DNA from: Scolanthus callimorphus
Lineage: Eukaryota; Cnidaria; Anthozoa; Actiniaria; Edwardsiidae
DNA length: 64,000 bases
Assembly (NCBI GenBank): GCA_033964015.1
Contig: CM066913.1
Span: 4,315,169 to 4,379,168, forward strand
Direction: 5' to 3'
This document shows positions 1 to 12,962 of the stretch, in pieces. The notes below the pieces were generated by a model. That model was not told the origin of the DNA, searched no databases, and saw only the letters and a program-made list of their open reading frames with translations. Every line of letters begins with the position of its first letter. Positions within the stretch are counted from its first letter, which is position 1. A program made the translations under genes and the position numbers.

Positions 1-87
1 GGCATACTTGTAGACGTAAATGCGTTTCAAATGGTTAGATATAAAATTGTGCCGTACTTTTCGCACGTATTGTAAAAGTGAAGGTTA

Positions 88-408
88 GGCTAGTTTTAGA
101 CGTCGAACGTAATTCAGTCGCACTAAATTGACTGGGTTTATTAGCCAGTGAAAACAAGTTATTTCGATATGAGTGATTTTATGAGGTTAATATAATCTGT
201 CTGGCTAATGGAGAAGATCTCAGCCCTGATTTTAGGAGCGCTGGAAGGAGTCAAAATTCTAATTTAGCACGGCAGTAGCGCGGCGTTGGCACGGCAGATA
301 GTGCCGTTCCTAATGCAAATGAGCTCAAGACAATAGCTCTAACTAACTAAACAATGGGAAATTGACATTTAGTGCGACAAGAATTAAGTTCGACGTCTAA
401 AACTGGCC
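88..408. mobile_element. PIF/Harbinger-type MITE, 321 bp
   Basis: The two ends are inverted copies. The left arm reads GGCTAGTTTTAGACGTCGAA and the reverse complement of the right arm starts GGCCAGTTTTAGACGTCGAA. A TTA trinucleotide lies directly outside both ends (85-87 and 409-411). A 3-bp TTA/TAA target duplication is typical of PIF/Harbinger elements. No coding capacity is seen. Confidence 0.75.
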
Positions 409-411
409 TTA

Positions 412-2107
412 AAAAGATATCTGTAACGGCGGCCATTTTGAACTTTTGTTATTCATGAGCTTCCTTTGTTATTCATGAGTCCTGACGACTGGAAAAGTCA
501 AGAATGACATAGACTGTACAGCTTTCCCGGCCTAATGTATATAGTTTTAATGGTCTGGCATCTCTTCACCGACATTGTCTGAATCATTCACCAGGTAATT
601 TCGAATAAAGGAAATGTTTTTGGTATTTTCTAATAAACCTATAATGGTTTTCTTTATGCCAGCAGAGATCACAGAAAACACACGAAATCAGTAAAATGTC
701 CACATGAGTGTTCAATGCATTGGAGGGATATCTTTTGACAACGCACACATTTAGGCACGCTGTATACTTGTAGCGCCACAGCCTATATCTATGTCTTCAG
801 GAGAGGACTCACAACTCATTTGAATAACAAAGAACTAATATGGCTGCTGACTTCGAATTTATGTTTCTGACGTTAGAGTGGGAATTAAGGGCAGATTTAC
901 AGCTAGAATTTAAGTGTGTGATTTCGTAAAATGATGGGAAGTTTTGGATACATTTGATCCTTGAATGAGGGATTTACAGGCGTACAAGTTCGTATTTTTT
1001 TGCAAAGGACATGTGAGCAGCAGGGGAACAAAATGCCAAATACCGGGGTGTTGTCCCACAAGCCAATCTGTGCGATACGGATCAAATTGAACCTTAGTCA
1101 TGTACCTGTCTTTCTATGTGATTTTCCTGGGTGCTACGACGCGATTTTTTTTCCGGTCCCTGCTCCTAGACTATGAATTTTACCGCCGCGTAACGAGATG
1201 CAAGTTAAGCTCAATGACGCGCGATTCTTCCCGATGAGAATTCAATTATTTAAACTATTTTTCCAAATATTAAAACCAATCTGAAACGCAATATTCAAGC
1301 AAATTTCAAAGTTCAATATTTCTGCTTCATGTCCGAAAAATAATCCTATGCGAGCTTTTTACCTAAAGATTTTACCAACTGAGTTTCGCAAATATATTTC
1401 ACGGGGTACGCCACAGTCACTAACACAACTGTCTAGAACAATTATACATTTGTACCACGGGATGTATTGCTTTGTAATACTATATGTATAATGTTTGAAA
1501 TGGCTACAGACTAAAAAAAAAGCCCTAAATGTAGCGAAAACCAAGTTTATGTTCAACTACAAAAACAAGTAGAGAAACGTGGTATAATTTGAAGGTTTTA
1601 GTATTCAAACAATTTTGAGAAAATAATGAAAAACCTAAAAAAAAACAGAAGGCTCGTGAACTAGGCAAATAATTAGCCTGAGTATCAGGACCCTCCCCCT
1701 CCTCGAAAAAAAATGCGGAAAAATAAAATTCCGCCTAATACTCAGGCTAGAAAATAATGACGAGAAATTTCTCGTCAAGAAAATATCTCTTTATAACATA
1801 AGCTCATAAAGCTCAGCATGTTACCATTGAAATATTTCCTAACATAAGTATATAATCCCAAATTGATAAAAATGCCACCTGAATATTTTGCCAGCAAACG
1901 TAAGTACCCTGAAAGAGGCTTATTTCTGGCTTTTTCATCTGCCAGCAGTGAAACTGTGTAGGAACAGGTTTTCGATTTCATCAAACCCTCAACTCGGCGC
2001 AAAATCGGGCCCGAGAATTATCAAGTGTTCGAGAACCGGGCCTCAGGTCTTATGTGTGCATGTGGCCATAGAATGTCACTTTCGAGCGTTTCTTTTTTAA
2101 TTTCCAG
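412..2107. other. Gene-free stretch upstream of the first SABATH gene
   Basis: I see no convincing exon here. Short open frames lack recognisable domains. Apart from a 76-bp hairpin at 1674-1749 the stretch is AT-rich single-copy-looking DNA. It may hold the promoter and a 5' non-coding exon of the SABATH gene, because a good acceptor (tttccag, ending at 2107) precedes that gene's first recognised coding exon. Confidence 0.4.
1674..1749. repeat. Short hairpin, MITE-like
   Basis: TAGCCTGAGTATCAGG at the left is answered by an inverted copy (TAGCCTGAGTATTAGG on the other strand) at the right, around a C-rich/A-rich centre. It can fold as one hairpin. No family or target duplication could be assigned. 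Confidence 0.6.
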
Positions 2108-2119
2108 AATTCTAATGGA

Positions 2120-4825
2120 ATGGTGACCTTTGTTCCTGAATATGGATCTGGCTTCTACTCCGACTATTCAACAAACAACAAGAAGGTGCTCGCCAAAGCA
2201 ATCCCTCGAATGGTCGATGCAGTGACGTCAGTCCCAACCCCCCCTGGATCTGTGTTCACTATAGCAGACTATGGAGCGGCGGACGGAGGGGTCTCCATGC
2301 CGCTCATGTACGCATGCGTGAAAGAGCTCCGCAAGAGGCACGGGGACGAGCTTCCTATCCACGTGATCTACGAGGATCAACCAACCAATGACGTTCTGGC
2401 TCTTTTCAAGCGAATACAAGGTAAAGTCGAAAGTCGGTAAAGACATGATGCAAGATGTCACCATTGAGTAACTGGACACTTTATTTGTGTTTCTTTCGTT
2501 TGCACTACAGGTCTGATTCCTGGCCCTCCAAGTTTTCTTCTGGACTTCAAGAATGTCTATGTCACTGCCTGTGGTACAAGCTTCTACAAACAATGTCTCC
2601 CAAACAACAGCGTGACAGTTGGGTTTTCCTCTTTTGCCACCGTGAATTTGAGCGACATTCCCTGCCACATTACAAATGGTCTAGCTAGTATGCTCATTAG
2701 AATACCCGAGGAGCGAGAGAAATTCCGCAGGCAAGCCGAGAGGGACTGGGAAAGATTTTGCTTCACAGAGCTGAGGAACTAAAGCCTGGTACGTGATTCA
2801 ATTGCATTTGATTTAGTATGATGACCTCCCCGACAACTCGAATTTTTGAATACATAGGCAATTTTGGGGCAACTTTAGCAATTTAAGGAATATCGTGGTA
2901 GCTTGTGGCTAGGCCTAGTCCCAAGTTTCTGATACTGTTACAGTGACTCATTTTCCTCTCAAAACAATGTGCTTTGTATACTTAGGTGGCAGATTTATCA
3001 ACATTGACTTAACAATAAATGAGGAAGGCAAGTACAACTTCAGCAGCGGAGCGATCAACATGTATCAGCTTTTGAATGATGTGTGGAAAGGCATGGCCAA
3101 CGAGGAGGGTATTATCTCGCAGGTACGGGATCGATATTTGTTTTCTTTTAGAAAGACAATAGCGATGACTGACAGCCGGGGTGGATCCAGGTTTTTTGTA
3201 AACGGGGATGCGCTTCTACTGGTTTAAATGATCTAAGCCGTTAAAGTCACCTTAACGAACCTCGCGTCGGGAAACGTAATGGGCCACAATTAGAGACGAT
3301 GAACCACTCATATTGAAGTTCTTTTGAAGTTCTTTTGGTGAAAAAAACGGGTCGACCTAAATGGAAGAGTGTTACGTTTTTATACACAGGAAGAATATCA
3401 CAAGACGACAATGGCCACGTATTGCCGCACAGAGGAAGAATTTAGAAAGCCATTCGAGTGGGCAGATTCTCCTGTCAGAAAGGCAGGGCTAGAGCTGATT
3501 TCAATAGAAACGAACATCACCCCATGTAGATATCATGAGAAGTGGATGAAGGACAAGGGTGACGCTATGGCGCATGCGCACTTGTATATGTTTGGTTCAG
3601 TACGGCGCTGGGCTGACTCAGTATTTAGAAGTGGTAAGGCAATGTAAAAACTTGTCAACCCTTCCGTACAAGTTATGTTTTTCTCGCTCGTAACAAGAGT
3701 TCCCCGCCCCTTTTCCTCGCGCGGGGAAGAGGCTCTGGTGCAGCTACTAACGCATACGAGATTGGATACAGAGCCGCTGAGGGACAATCTCGTTCCCAGA
3801 GCCCGCGTATCTTTTAGGCCAGCGCCAAGATACGGAGCTCTGGACTAATCAAGTCCTGCGACGATTTTCATTGGCTCGTCATTCCTCTCCACTGCCCATG
3901 CGCGCGATTTGAATTCGGAGGAAAAAATTTTCACAGAAACATCACGTGTTGGGCGAAAACATATTTCAGGTATAAAACGGCTGCGCTTCAAAGTCTTTTC
4001 ACTTGTAGATCTATTCTTATGAATTTTCGTAAGCATTTCGAAAGATCAATTTTCCAAAACTAGCGTTATAACACGACAAAATCATGCAACAAAAGTCTTG
4101 ATTCTGAGGCAAATGTTCAGTTGTTGACAAAATTTGTCGCGCGCGCGCTGCTGACGAAGATCACGCCACTTTCGATGTCAAGCAGAACGTGCGCTGTTTT
4201 GCTAAAACAAAAAACCTGCTCAAAAAAAAAAACGTGAAATATCTCAGTAATTCTTGTTTTTAAAGCTTTTTGGGGCTGGTTTTATAACCACGACTGTAAA
4301 ATGTGAAAAATTTCTATAACATATTGAAGAAAGAACTGTGTGATAAATCCATGATTTTAGTAGCGGTCAAGGTGAAACGCTGCGCACTGAAGAGTACCTA
4401 GATTTTGGGTATAAAAAAATTGATTATTCCAGAGCCCTGTATCTTGCCGCTGGCTTAAAGATGCACGGGCTCTGGGTACGAGATTGGCCGAGGGAAGGAA
4501 CTTTCTGCGCATGCCCTAACGCTCAAAATCAGCCAATGAGCAAAGGCCCTTAAATAGCTCTGTCCGCAGATCATAGTTAGTAGCAAGAGCCGAGCGCGCG
4601 CGCTTATAGCTGAAATCATCCATTCCCCGCAAGGCGAGTAGCCGGGGAGCTATCGGTTACGAGAATGCCTATTACCTTATCGACCTTTTTACGCTTTACT
4701 CATTCTCTGTAGGACTTTGCAATTCTCGCACGGAGGAAAACAAGACCAAGATTGTCGATGAGTTGTTCAGACGATGCGCGGAGGAGGTTGCCAGAACCCT
4801 GAGATGCATGCAAACGACCAAGTAA
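2120..4825 (+). CDS. SABATH-type SAM-dependent carboxyl methyltransferase, copy 1
   Basis: Exons are 2120-2420, 2511-2788, 2986-3122, 3390-3633 and 4713-4825 (TAA), all with GT-AG borders and matching phases. The product is about 357 residues, the usual SABATH (Methyltransf_7) length. Exon 1 holds the SAM-binding motif I region (FTIADYGAADGGVSMPL) and the family signature EDQPTND, which corresponds to NDLPxND in plants. Exon 2 aligns with the GSFY..LFP..S...SS..WL region. Exon 3 begins GGRFINI, matching the LxPGGRM step. The last exon holds IVDELF. The family transfers methyl groups from SAM to carboxyls of small acids; the substrate here is unknown. The start is the first ATG after an acceptor at 2107, so an upstream exon is possible. 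One oddity is a missing base in the T run at 2756-2759, which puts exon 2 out of frame just before its donor. It may be a sequencing error. A 694-bp MITE sits in the last intron. Confidence 0.8.
3789..4482. mobile_element. 694-bp MITE in the last intron of SABATH copy 1
   Basis: The ends are 55-bp inverted repeats: left CTCGTTCCCAGAGCCCG, right (reverse strand) CTCGTACCCAGAGCCCG, and similarity continues through GGCCAGCGCCAAGATA. The surrounding DNA (about 3685-4676) looks like an older copy of the related CTCGTACCCAGAGCTC family, because 4490-4600 read in reverse matches the 14176 and 50977 MITEs. This appears to be a nested insertion. Confidence 0.7.
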
Positions 4826-4852
4826 TGGCAACGATAATTTTTGAAAAAAGAA

Positions 4853-4858
4853 AATAAA
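4853..4858 (+). promoter_or_regulatory. Polyadenylation signal of SABATH copy 1
   Basis: AATAAA lies 28 bases after the TAA stop at 4823-4825, a normal distance for an animal gene. It supports the last exon assignment. Confidence 0.7.
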
Positions 4859-4859
4859 T

Positions 4860-5454
4860 GCATTATGTTTTCTGAGCATCTTAAACTATCACAACGACAG
4901 TGACAGTGACAGCGTCAACTTTAAAAATGAAAATGGCGAAGACGATGACATCCACAATGGCAACGACAACGGAAACAACAATGGCAAAAACCCTTACCAC
5001 AAATAGCCATTTTTCACAGTCTTTACAGGCACTGCATGAAAAAATGCAATAAATGTACACCAATAATACGCTGAGTTTTATATTATATTTGTAGCATGAA
5101 ATCTTGTCGTGTGTACCAGGAAATATGAAAAAATCTTGCTACGAAACTGATTTTGTTTCACTTTCGCAGGCCGTTATTTATTATTTTAATAGACTTCGTA
5201 TTTGCAGGTTAAAAAACTGGCGATCAATTTTTTGTTATTCATAAGGCTTTTAAAATAAACTGTCATATCACTATAAAATGCGGCACAACTTGTTTGTAGG
5301 GTAGCCATACTGAAATACATACCCTATCAAAACCAAGGGAGCGAAAAACGTTACGGGGGGCTGGGGACAGGGTTGAAGTTCACGATATTGTGGTACAGTC
5401 AAGGGCGGTAGGATTATAGATTTCATTTCCATCTCAATCGGCTCTTATTTAAGC
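4860..5454. other. Intergenic, nothing recognised
   Basis: AT-rich spacer containing purine/pyrimidine-biased short repeats (gacagtgac, gacgatgac, aacgacaac). No exon, RNA gene or clear element is seen. Confidence 0.4.
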
Positions 5455-5640
5455 ATAAGAGCACAATTTTCAATGACGTTATCAGCGCAATAGAGCACGC
5501 GTGATGTTGGGAGAGACACGAGTACGTTGTAAAATCACGAGCCGCAGGCGAGAACCATTACCTTATCGGTGAAATAGAGCATAGATCTGGACCAATCAGA
5601 GCGCGCGTTATATCGTAGCTATATTATAAATAATTACAGT
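5455..5640. repeat. Dispersed repeat, inverted copy of 63690-63950
   Basis: CTCTTATTTAAGCATAAGAG, a block with AATAGAGCACGCGTGATGTT, and GCGCGCGTTATATCGTAGCT match, in reverse, the repeat at the right end of the window. The central part differs. It is a non-coding, palindrome-rich repeat. Confidence 0.65.
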
Positions 5641-5849
5641 GTATGACTTTCTTGACTGGTCACGTCACTCAAAATCTCCCAAACATCTGCCCTAAGGAAA
5701 CACAAAATGCATTTGATCACTGTAGAGGGAATACGGAAATGTGTTTTTATGAGATAAATTCCTCACATGATGAGTGAGTTCACCGTCAGTAAATTTCACT
5801 TGAACAACCCTGGAATTCACGAGTCGAGTGGCACATCTTTCTCTTAGTA

Positions 5850-6305
5850 CTTTATTGGTACTAAGTTTCGCGTCGCTTTAATTTCGCGATTTAAAAAAAG
5901 TCGCGAACTTAACGCGACGCGAAAAAAAGTTCCCGCGAACTTTTATGTCGCGAAATTTAGTACCCTCCTATATTTAAAATGAGGAAATCACGGCTACAAT
6001 GTAAATATGTATTATACAATTGCAAAAATGTTAAGCAGAAGGTGACAATGTCTTTGGCTATGCTATGGTACACGATGCGGTTTCTATAGTTTAGTTTTGT
6101 TATGAGTTGATGATTTTCAGCAATAACAGTGTAAAATAATAATACAATTCTCGAAATAAAATGATTTTTTTTTTCATTTTCGCGAAAATTAATTTCCTAA
6201 GAAAATCTAATTTTGGCCCAAATCGCGAAAATAAAGACCCGCGTAATATGCAGACCTTTCTTTTTCGCGAAATCAACTTTGCCCGCGAAATTAGTTCCAA
6301 TAAGG
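5850..6305. mobile_element. MITE rich in TTCGCGAAA motifs, about 456 bp
   Basis: Left end CTTTATTGGTACTAAGTTTC and right end (reverse strand) CCTTATTGGAACTAATTTCG are inverted copies. Both arms carry repeated CGCGAAA/TTTCGCG words. I see no clean target duplication. Confidence 0.65.
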
Positions 6306-6682
6306 TAGTCTGGGGACGAGGCTAGACATGAGGTCAACCCAAGGTCAACCCAGTGCTGAATCCTGTACGACCGTATTATACCCATATCATACAAGAAACT
6401 GTTTGAGGCTCGCCTGACACGGTTCATCCTCTAGTAAGTACGCCAAATCTAAATCAATGTACTCTAGCCTGAAAACGTTGTCACTTGAAACACAAACTAC
6501 TAGATACACTCAGACATGTGGCGCAAATCAAGCGCATGCAATCGGAGCTTCACTAAGCATAGACTTCTCGGGCCCGAGAAATAATATACCGTTCTGCAAT
6601 TTTAATAGATTGATCCCCAAGATTTTCGTTTTCTGTTCTACCCCTGCTGATTTGAATAGTCTAGAACTGTCTATTCGTTGAT

Positions 6683-8914
6683 AGCGGAGCTCCCGCGGGC
6701 GCCTAAGGCGCCCGCGAGCGGAGCCCCATAACTACGTGCAGGAGGAGAAGGAATCTGTCATGGACTTCCGGTTTGTGCGTCCGTCCGTCCGTCCGTTCGT
6801 CCGGCGTAACACAGGCAACCCAAACGTAAGCTAACGAGAAAGGATATAGAGCGGATTTCACATGACTGTCAAGACTTGTTATGTAATTACAATTGCTTTG
6901 CGTTCTCATTGGCTACTCGTTTTTCTCAGCCAATCAAATTCTGTAGTAAATACAATTGTGTAATTACTTAGTAATTGCTTCGGCTGGTGATTGGCTGAGA
7001 AAAAAGCCATTTAGGAGCAAGTTGTGATTTCTCTCGATTCTGATTGGCTAGTGATTGCTCAATTGCAATTGCTTTCACGACAGTCATGTGAAAACCGCTC
7101 TATATCTTAGGAAGGGATGAACCTCAGACAACCAAACTTACTTGGGTAAAGTTGTCTAAGTGACAAGGGGGGTGCAGCTGCGTGATCACGTGGTATGACG
7201 TCATCGATGACGTCATCAAATGAATAATGGTCTATATCTTTGGAAGGCATGAACCTCAGACAACCAAACTTGGGTAAAGTTGTCTAAGCGGCAAGGGGGG
7301 TGCAACTGCTTGGTCACGTGGTATGACGTCATCGATGACGTCATCAAATGAGAAAAGGTCTATATCTTTGGAAGGGATGAACCTCAGACAACCAAACTTG
7401 GGTAAAGTTGTCTAAGTGACAAGGGGGGTGCGATGGCGTAGTCACGTGGTATGACGTCATCGATGACGTCATCAAACGAGAAATGGTATATATCTTTGGA
7501 AGGGTGGGGGTTCAACAGTCTAGTCACATGGTATGACGTCATCAATGACGTCATCAAACGAGAAAAGGTATAGATCTTGGGAAGGGATGACTCTCAGACA
7601 ACCAAACTTGGGTTATTGCGTGACTTCGGCGGCAGTCTTTTCTCAAAATCAAACAACAAGATGGTTTTATTTCCAACATATGTTAATTCTGGAGGAATGA
7701 TTTTTCTAAAGTAACTTCATTTTCCTAAAGTTTATTTCATCATTTTGGTTCAATGTAGAAAAAACGTCCGTTTTCATTGTCAAAAGAATTGAAAAACATA
7801 GTTTTGTTGGAGCGTTTTGCCGTGACTTGTTGTCTAAGTGCAAACTATAGCGCGGGATTTGTAAAATGTCGCCACTGGAAACTGCCCGAATTTCCGCTGA
7901 AGTACCAAAAATTATGGCCAAACTAGCATCAAATATATATCTTCTATCATTGTTGTATCTATTGCATTTCAGTTTTTCTGGAGTTCTTTACTTTTTGTAG
8001 CTTTTGTGAAGAGAAAATATCGTTCGGCGCCCGTTCGGAGATCGAAAAAGTTGGCTACTTTGACAAAAATTACTACCATTTTGAAAAGTAATTAGCAACT
8101 CTGTATAGAAGAAAATCATACCATGCTAGGAAATCATACCGTTCTTGTTTCTACGGCGTTAAAGAAGAAGAAACAGTCTAAAATGCCTAAATTGTAGCTT
8201 CGTTAAGCCTACGAACTTGCAGTCTCTCGACCCTGCGTGCGTTCTTTTTTCTTTTTCGAATTTTTGCTTTTTCGGGTTTGAACTTTCTTTTTCGCTTCTT
8301 AAACAATGTTACGATGTATTTCTCTTCCATTGCTTGCTTGATTTCTATTTTCTGGTGGAAAATAAAATATAAATTTGTTTTACACTTCCTTGGTAACCAA
8401 GCCTCCTAGCGCATCAATTCGTGTTTCTTTAAAACACTAATTCTCTCACGCGAATCGATAGAAAAGCATATTGTTCACAAAGTTTAAGTATGGATTTGCA
8501 TTTAGGATAAAAATTGCGAAAGTTATAGCCAAAAAACGACTTTATGCACTCGTCATTTCCTTATTTTAAATCGAAATTGCAAATCCATGGCCATACTTGA
8601 CTTTATGAAGATGCTCATGAAAAATATATCTATAGCTAAAAGTATTCGAAAAACGTCTATTTGAAGTCAAATTAGTCTTTTTCTACTCCCAGTCACGTGA
8701 CCATGGGCGTGGCCCGATGACGTCATCGTTGGTATTGTTGTCCTTTGATGATGTCATGGCGCAAAATTGGTCATGATTGTAAAGTTTCGCCGATTAGAGC
8801 TGTTTCAAATTTCCCTAGCAACCAAGCTTCCGAACACCCTGGTAAGGGGGGTGAGATGGCTTTGTAACGTGGTATGACGTCATCGATGACGTCATTGTAA
8901 CCGGGAGCTCCGCT
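6683..8914. mobile_element. 2.2-kb element with 13-bp TIRs, unclassified
   Basis: AGCGGAGCTCCCG at 6683-6695 is matched by its exact reverse complement at 8902-8914. The interior has no long open frame. It carries a (gtcc)n microsatellite at 6779-6804, a tandem array of 128-132-bp units (7110-7600), a further double-CRE palindrome at 8875-8894 near the right end, and paired CCAAT-like (ATTGGCT) words at 6908-7056. No obvious target duplication flanks it. It may be a non-autonomous DNA transposon. Confidence 0.55.
7110..7600 (+). repeat. Tandem array with double-CRE palindromes
   Basis: Units start with ggaagg near 7110, 7242, 7370, 7498 and 7580. Complete units are 128-132 bp. Each contains the perfect 20-base palindrome TGACGTCATCGATGACGTCA (7196-7215, 7324-7343, 7452-7471; one-base variant at 7534-7553), usually preceded by cacgtggta. 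TGACGTCA is the full cAMP-response element consensus, so every unit presents two CRE sites and an E-box-like CACGTG. Confidence 0.8.
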
Positions 8915-9557
8915 TTTAGCCAGTGGCTAAATCTATATATTATTTATATTCTAAGTATCCACGGTAGGAAAGGGTAGAAAAGAAAACAAAAACCTTGGGA
9001 TCAAGCTATTATTAACTTACCTACAGAACAAACTTTTCGGGCCAGAGAAATGCTCGGGTGTTTCGAGAAACGGCCACCAGGGATAAATTCCTACAAGGGA
9101 CACGGCCTTGGAACCAACGTTTAGCTTACGTAGAATATGCGACACGGCCTTTCCGAAACTGCGACGAACGACGAGCCACTCTATCAAAATACTGACAGCG
9201 ACGACTCTAACAAAAACCTGATCGACAGCGACATTCATTTCTTTACTGATTTACCGATGTATCTTACTTGGATATAAGGTGTATTAATGTTTCATAATTT
9301 GCTCAAACGTTGACACAGCGACATGCGACCTCTTCACCTCATTGATAAGGTTCTAGTTGTTTCGAGCCTTGCGTGACAGTGAGTGCCGATCGACTGAGCT
9401 ATTGGTACTCTGCTAGCAGAGGCTTTTCCACTGTATCTCTCTTTTACGTACGTTGACGTTTTTTTCGCTGTTGTCTGCCCCGAGGAAAACTAAACAAACT
9501 CAGCTACGCGAAATACATAGAGACGCCAAGGCCGTAGCTAGAAATTTTTGACTCAGC
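8915..9557. other. Intergenic, nothing recognised
   Basis: No supported exon. The 9017-9238 reverse open frame has no domain I recognise and no splice or start context. Confidence 0.35.
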
Positions 9558-9737
9558 GGCGTAGCCAGGAATTTCTGAAGGGGGAAGGGGGGGGGGGGGG
9601 GAGGGAGGGGGGGGGGATAGTGAAAACATGGGACGAAAATGCTCAAATTTTCTCCAGCAAATACAGTAAATGTATGGGAAAATTTCCGAGAAAGGGGAGG
9701 GTCCCCCCCCTGGACCCCTCCCCCCCTTGGCTACGCC
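9558..9737. mobile_element. MITE with GGCGTAGCC ends and G-rich core
   Basis: GGCGTAGCCAGGAATTT at the left is answered by GGCTACGCC at the right. The interior is largely G runs on one side and C runs on the other. The same end words recur at 26710 and 38326, so this is one dispersed family. Confidence 0.6.
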
Positions 9738-10320
9738 CCTGTGACTGGAGGGGCAAGCCTTGTCATTCTTTGTTTTTGCTGGGGGGTCACTGGACGCGAA
9801 TAACTACGACATGATAACCTGAGGAAAATTTGGCCTGATACTCATGACATGATAAAACACTCACAGGGAGAAAGCTCTCTAGCAGGGTATACCATTGACG
9901 CCGATCATGACGTCTATGCAAACCGAAATAATTGAGAAAATGTGACGGTCCATTCTGTTCTCATATCATGTTTTCAAAGATATTATTACCAGGGTTATCG
10001 TAATTTGAAATGTTTTCCGCTAACACGCGACCCGGCCGAAGTGACTGGTATGTTGTCATCGTTTACATAGATAGTACTCCCATCATGTCTGTGAGAAAAT
10101 AAGAAAACTGATATGAATTCCTTGTGTTCCTTTACGTGTTCCTTGGGAAGTTGGTATGAAATTTCATTTTTAACTCGTGCCAGTTGCGTAGCATTGAACA
10201 GCCAAGAGTTATTGTGGGACTCGATGTCGCTCACTCACTCCTTCGTTAGCACGATAATGTATGCTGAAGTCACCCATCCAATCCCTCAGGACGGCCGCTA
10301 TTCTCACTGAGTCCCAGCGG
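9738..10320. other. Intergenic, nothing recognised
   Basis: No exon supported. The segment 9740-9790 resembles, in reverse, the DNA around 17590-17630 and 32025-32055 (gcaaaaacaaaggatgaccaag), so it is probably repeat-derived. Confidence 0.35.
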
Positions 10321-10322
10321 TG

Positions 10323-10332
10323 TATATATAAG
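10323..10332 (+). promoter_or_regulatory. Possible TATA box upstream of SABATH copy 2
   Basis: TATATATAAG stands about 680 bp before the first recognised coding exon of the second SABATH copy and on the right strand. No initiator or transcript evidence is available, so the link is only positional. Confidence 0.25.
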
Positions 10333-12962
10333 AGATCAACTCATTACAGTAACATAACATTATTCAGTTGGTTTTGAGAACGAGACCCTGAATGGCGTCT
10401 ATGGAAGATTGAGGAAGATGCCATGTATTAGTGGTGGGTGGTGGGTCTCATTGTGCTTACCCTCCCTCCCTTTACTTGCCATTGCCATCGTCGGCTCCGC
10501 CAGGTCGTCTCCTCTCCCCATATTTTATATAGCACAATGGGACCCTGTGAGAATATACAACTATCGCGTCCTCGAGCTGCGGGATCAAGCGAGTCATCTA
10601 TCTAGCTAAACATCAGGGTCATTTCTCTATTACCCTTGTGCCGAGTCGGCCCTGTTATTTTCTTCCACAACTTCCGGTCCTTCTCTACTAAAAGCTCAGT
10701 TATGATGTATTTGCGTTTACAAAAGCCCCACCTTAAATGCTCTTTTGAAGAGGCTGTCCACCCTACTAAGATATTTAATAAAGAGTGCAACATGATTAGT
10801 CGGTAGAAATGAGGTGCTAAAGGGCAAAATCAGCCTTGGGCTCGCATGTGTGATCATCAAAACAAACTGTTGCGCGACAAGTTGAGGAATTGTGTGTCTC
10901 GTATTTCCCCTGCTGGACGACTTAACGGAAAATGCCCCAAGTAACGACTGGACACGATGAGTTGCACTGTGTTTACCAGTGATTGTCAAATCCAAATCAT
11001 ATTAACTAGATGCAGCCCTTCACCGCACACGGATCTGGTTTCTACTCTGAAAATGCCCTGACCAATCAGTCGATCCTCGCCAAAGCAATCCCTGTAATGG
11101 TCGATGCAGTGACGTCAGTCCCAACCCCCCCTGGATCTGTATTCACTATAGCAGACTACGGAGCGGCGGACGGAGGGGTCTCATGCCGCTCATGTACGCA
11201 TGCGTGAAAGAGCTTCGCGAGAGGCACGGGGATGAGCTTCCTATCCACGTGATCTACGAGGATCAACCAACCAATGATTTTCAGTCGCTCTTCAAAAGAC
11301 TACAAGGTAATAAAGCAACATTTGTTCCTCTTTTTTCCTATATTTCTTTGATTCATTGGTGGCCCTCGTACCAGTCTATGTCCTCCCCAGACTGGAGTTT
11401 GAGCCGCAGTAGGCAAGGGCGGACACGGTAGTGGCAAGGGAAGCTCTCGATTCAGCGGAAAGAAACAACAACTAGAATAGTGCTTGTTTAGAGTGTGTCC
11501 ACCAGTTATATAAAAGCATATGAAGAAGAAAAAAACACTAAAATGTGTTGTCAGATCACAACTATTGATCTACTCACAAATCTAGTAAAAAAAGAAGCTT
11601 GTACGACCTTTTCCTGCCCTATATATCAGCTTATATCCTGGAATGAAAGAGGAAGCTACCCAAGTGGTCTCCAAAGTTCTAGTCCTAGTTCTTGTTGCTT
11701 GCGCAAATCATACAAATCATTGTAATACAGGTCTGATTCCTGGCCCTCCAAGTTTTCTTCTGGACTTCAAGAATGTCTATGTGACTGCCTGTGGTACAAG
11801 CTTCTACAACCAATGTCTCCCAAACAACAGCGTGACAGTTGGGTTTTCTTCTATCGCCACGCACTGGTTGCGTGACCTACCTTGTCACGCCACAGGTGCT
11901 ATAGTTCATACGTTGACTACAGTGCCAATCGAGCTTGAACATTTTCGACAGCAAGCCGAGAGGGACTGGGAGACATTCTTGCTCTGCCGAGCAGCAGAAT
12001 TGAAACCTGGTAAGGCGGCTAGAAAATAATATAAGGCTATGCGTGATTTTTTTTTAGGACTCCAAGAGTCCAAAAATTTCAACCTTGCTGATGCATGCTT
12101 AACAGAGGCGCTTGGCCATCGGGTATGTGCTGATGTCTTGTCCGGTCCGTCTTGCATATATCAGGGGCGGATCTAGGGAAGGGGTTGTGGGGGCTGCAAC
12201 CCCCCTATGAGAGTGATAGATTAGTAGTTGTTTGAAATCATTACACGGATCATACCAGTCCAACTTAGTGCTGCAACCCCCCTCCCCCCTCCCCCCTCCC
12301 GATGCAATGATGGCATCGTTTAGTGAAAGCATAATGTTTCCAAATTTAAAAATGTGTAATTTAGCATATTTGGCATATTTTGATAATCCGGCCTCTGGTG
12401 ATATCGACATAATGCTCCCTGTTTTAGCAGTTCTCGTTTATATTTTTATTTTACAGGTGGCAAACTGATAAATGTAAATTTAGCAGTGAACGAGAAGGGG
12501 AATTTAATGGACACACCATTGGAAGACTAAAAATCACTGTTCATGAATTGTTGCACAACATTTGGGACGGCATGGCCAGAGACGGCTTGATCACAATGGT
12601 ATGTTGTGAAACTGGCTCTTGAAGTCTGAAGCAATTTATAACAATTAATTTGTCACCCTTGTCGGCAAAGGAAGGGCTAAGATAGAATGTCAATGCCTAC
12701 CCTTGTCCACTGCCGAGGACTTCCACAAATTGGGCTTTCTCGTGTGGAAAGTTTCGATTTGCTAAATTTTTCCTTCAGTAAAGTATCGCCATTTTTGACG
12801 CGAGTGCGTGCAACACAGAAGAAGTCTTCATTTCTTTTTGGTGAAGTATATGAAAAAGTTCAGCTGCTATTGAAATCTAAGGCTTTAAGATATTGACATA
12901 CCAAGATAAATGTGTCGTTTTTGTCAATGCCTACCCTTGCGTGACGCGGGCTACCTGTATAG

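Noticed and set aside
4881..5063. Valine-rich reverse frame
   Set aside because: It results from simple gacagtgac/gacgatgac-like repeats, not from a protein-coding pattern.
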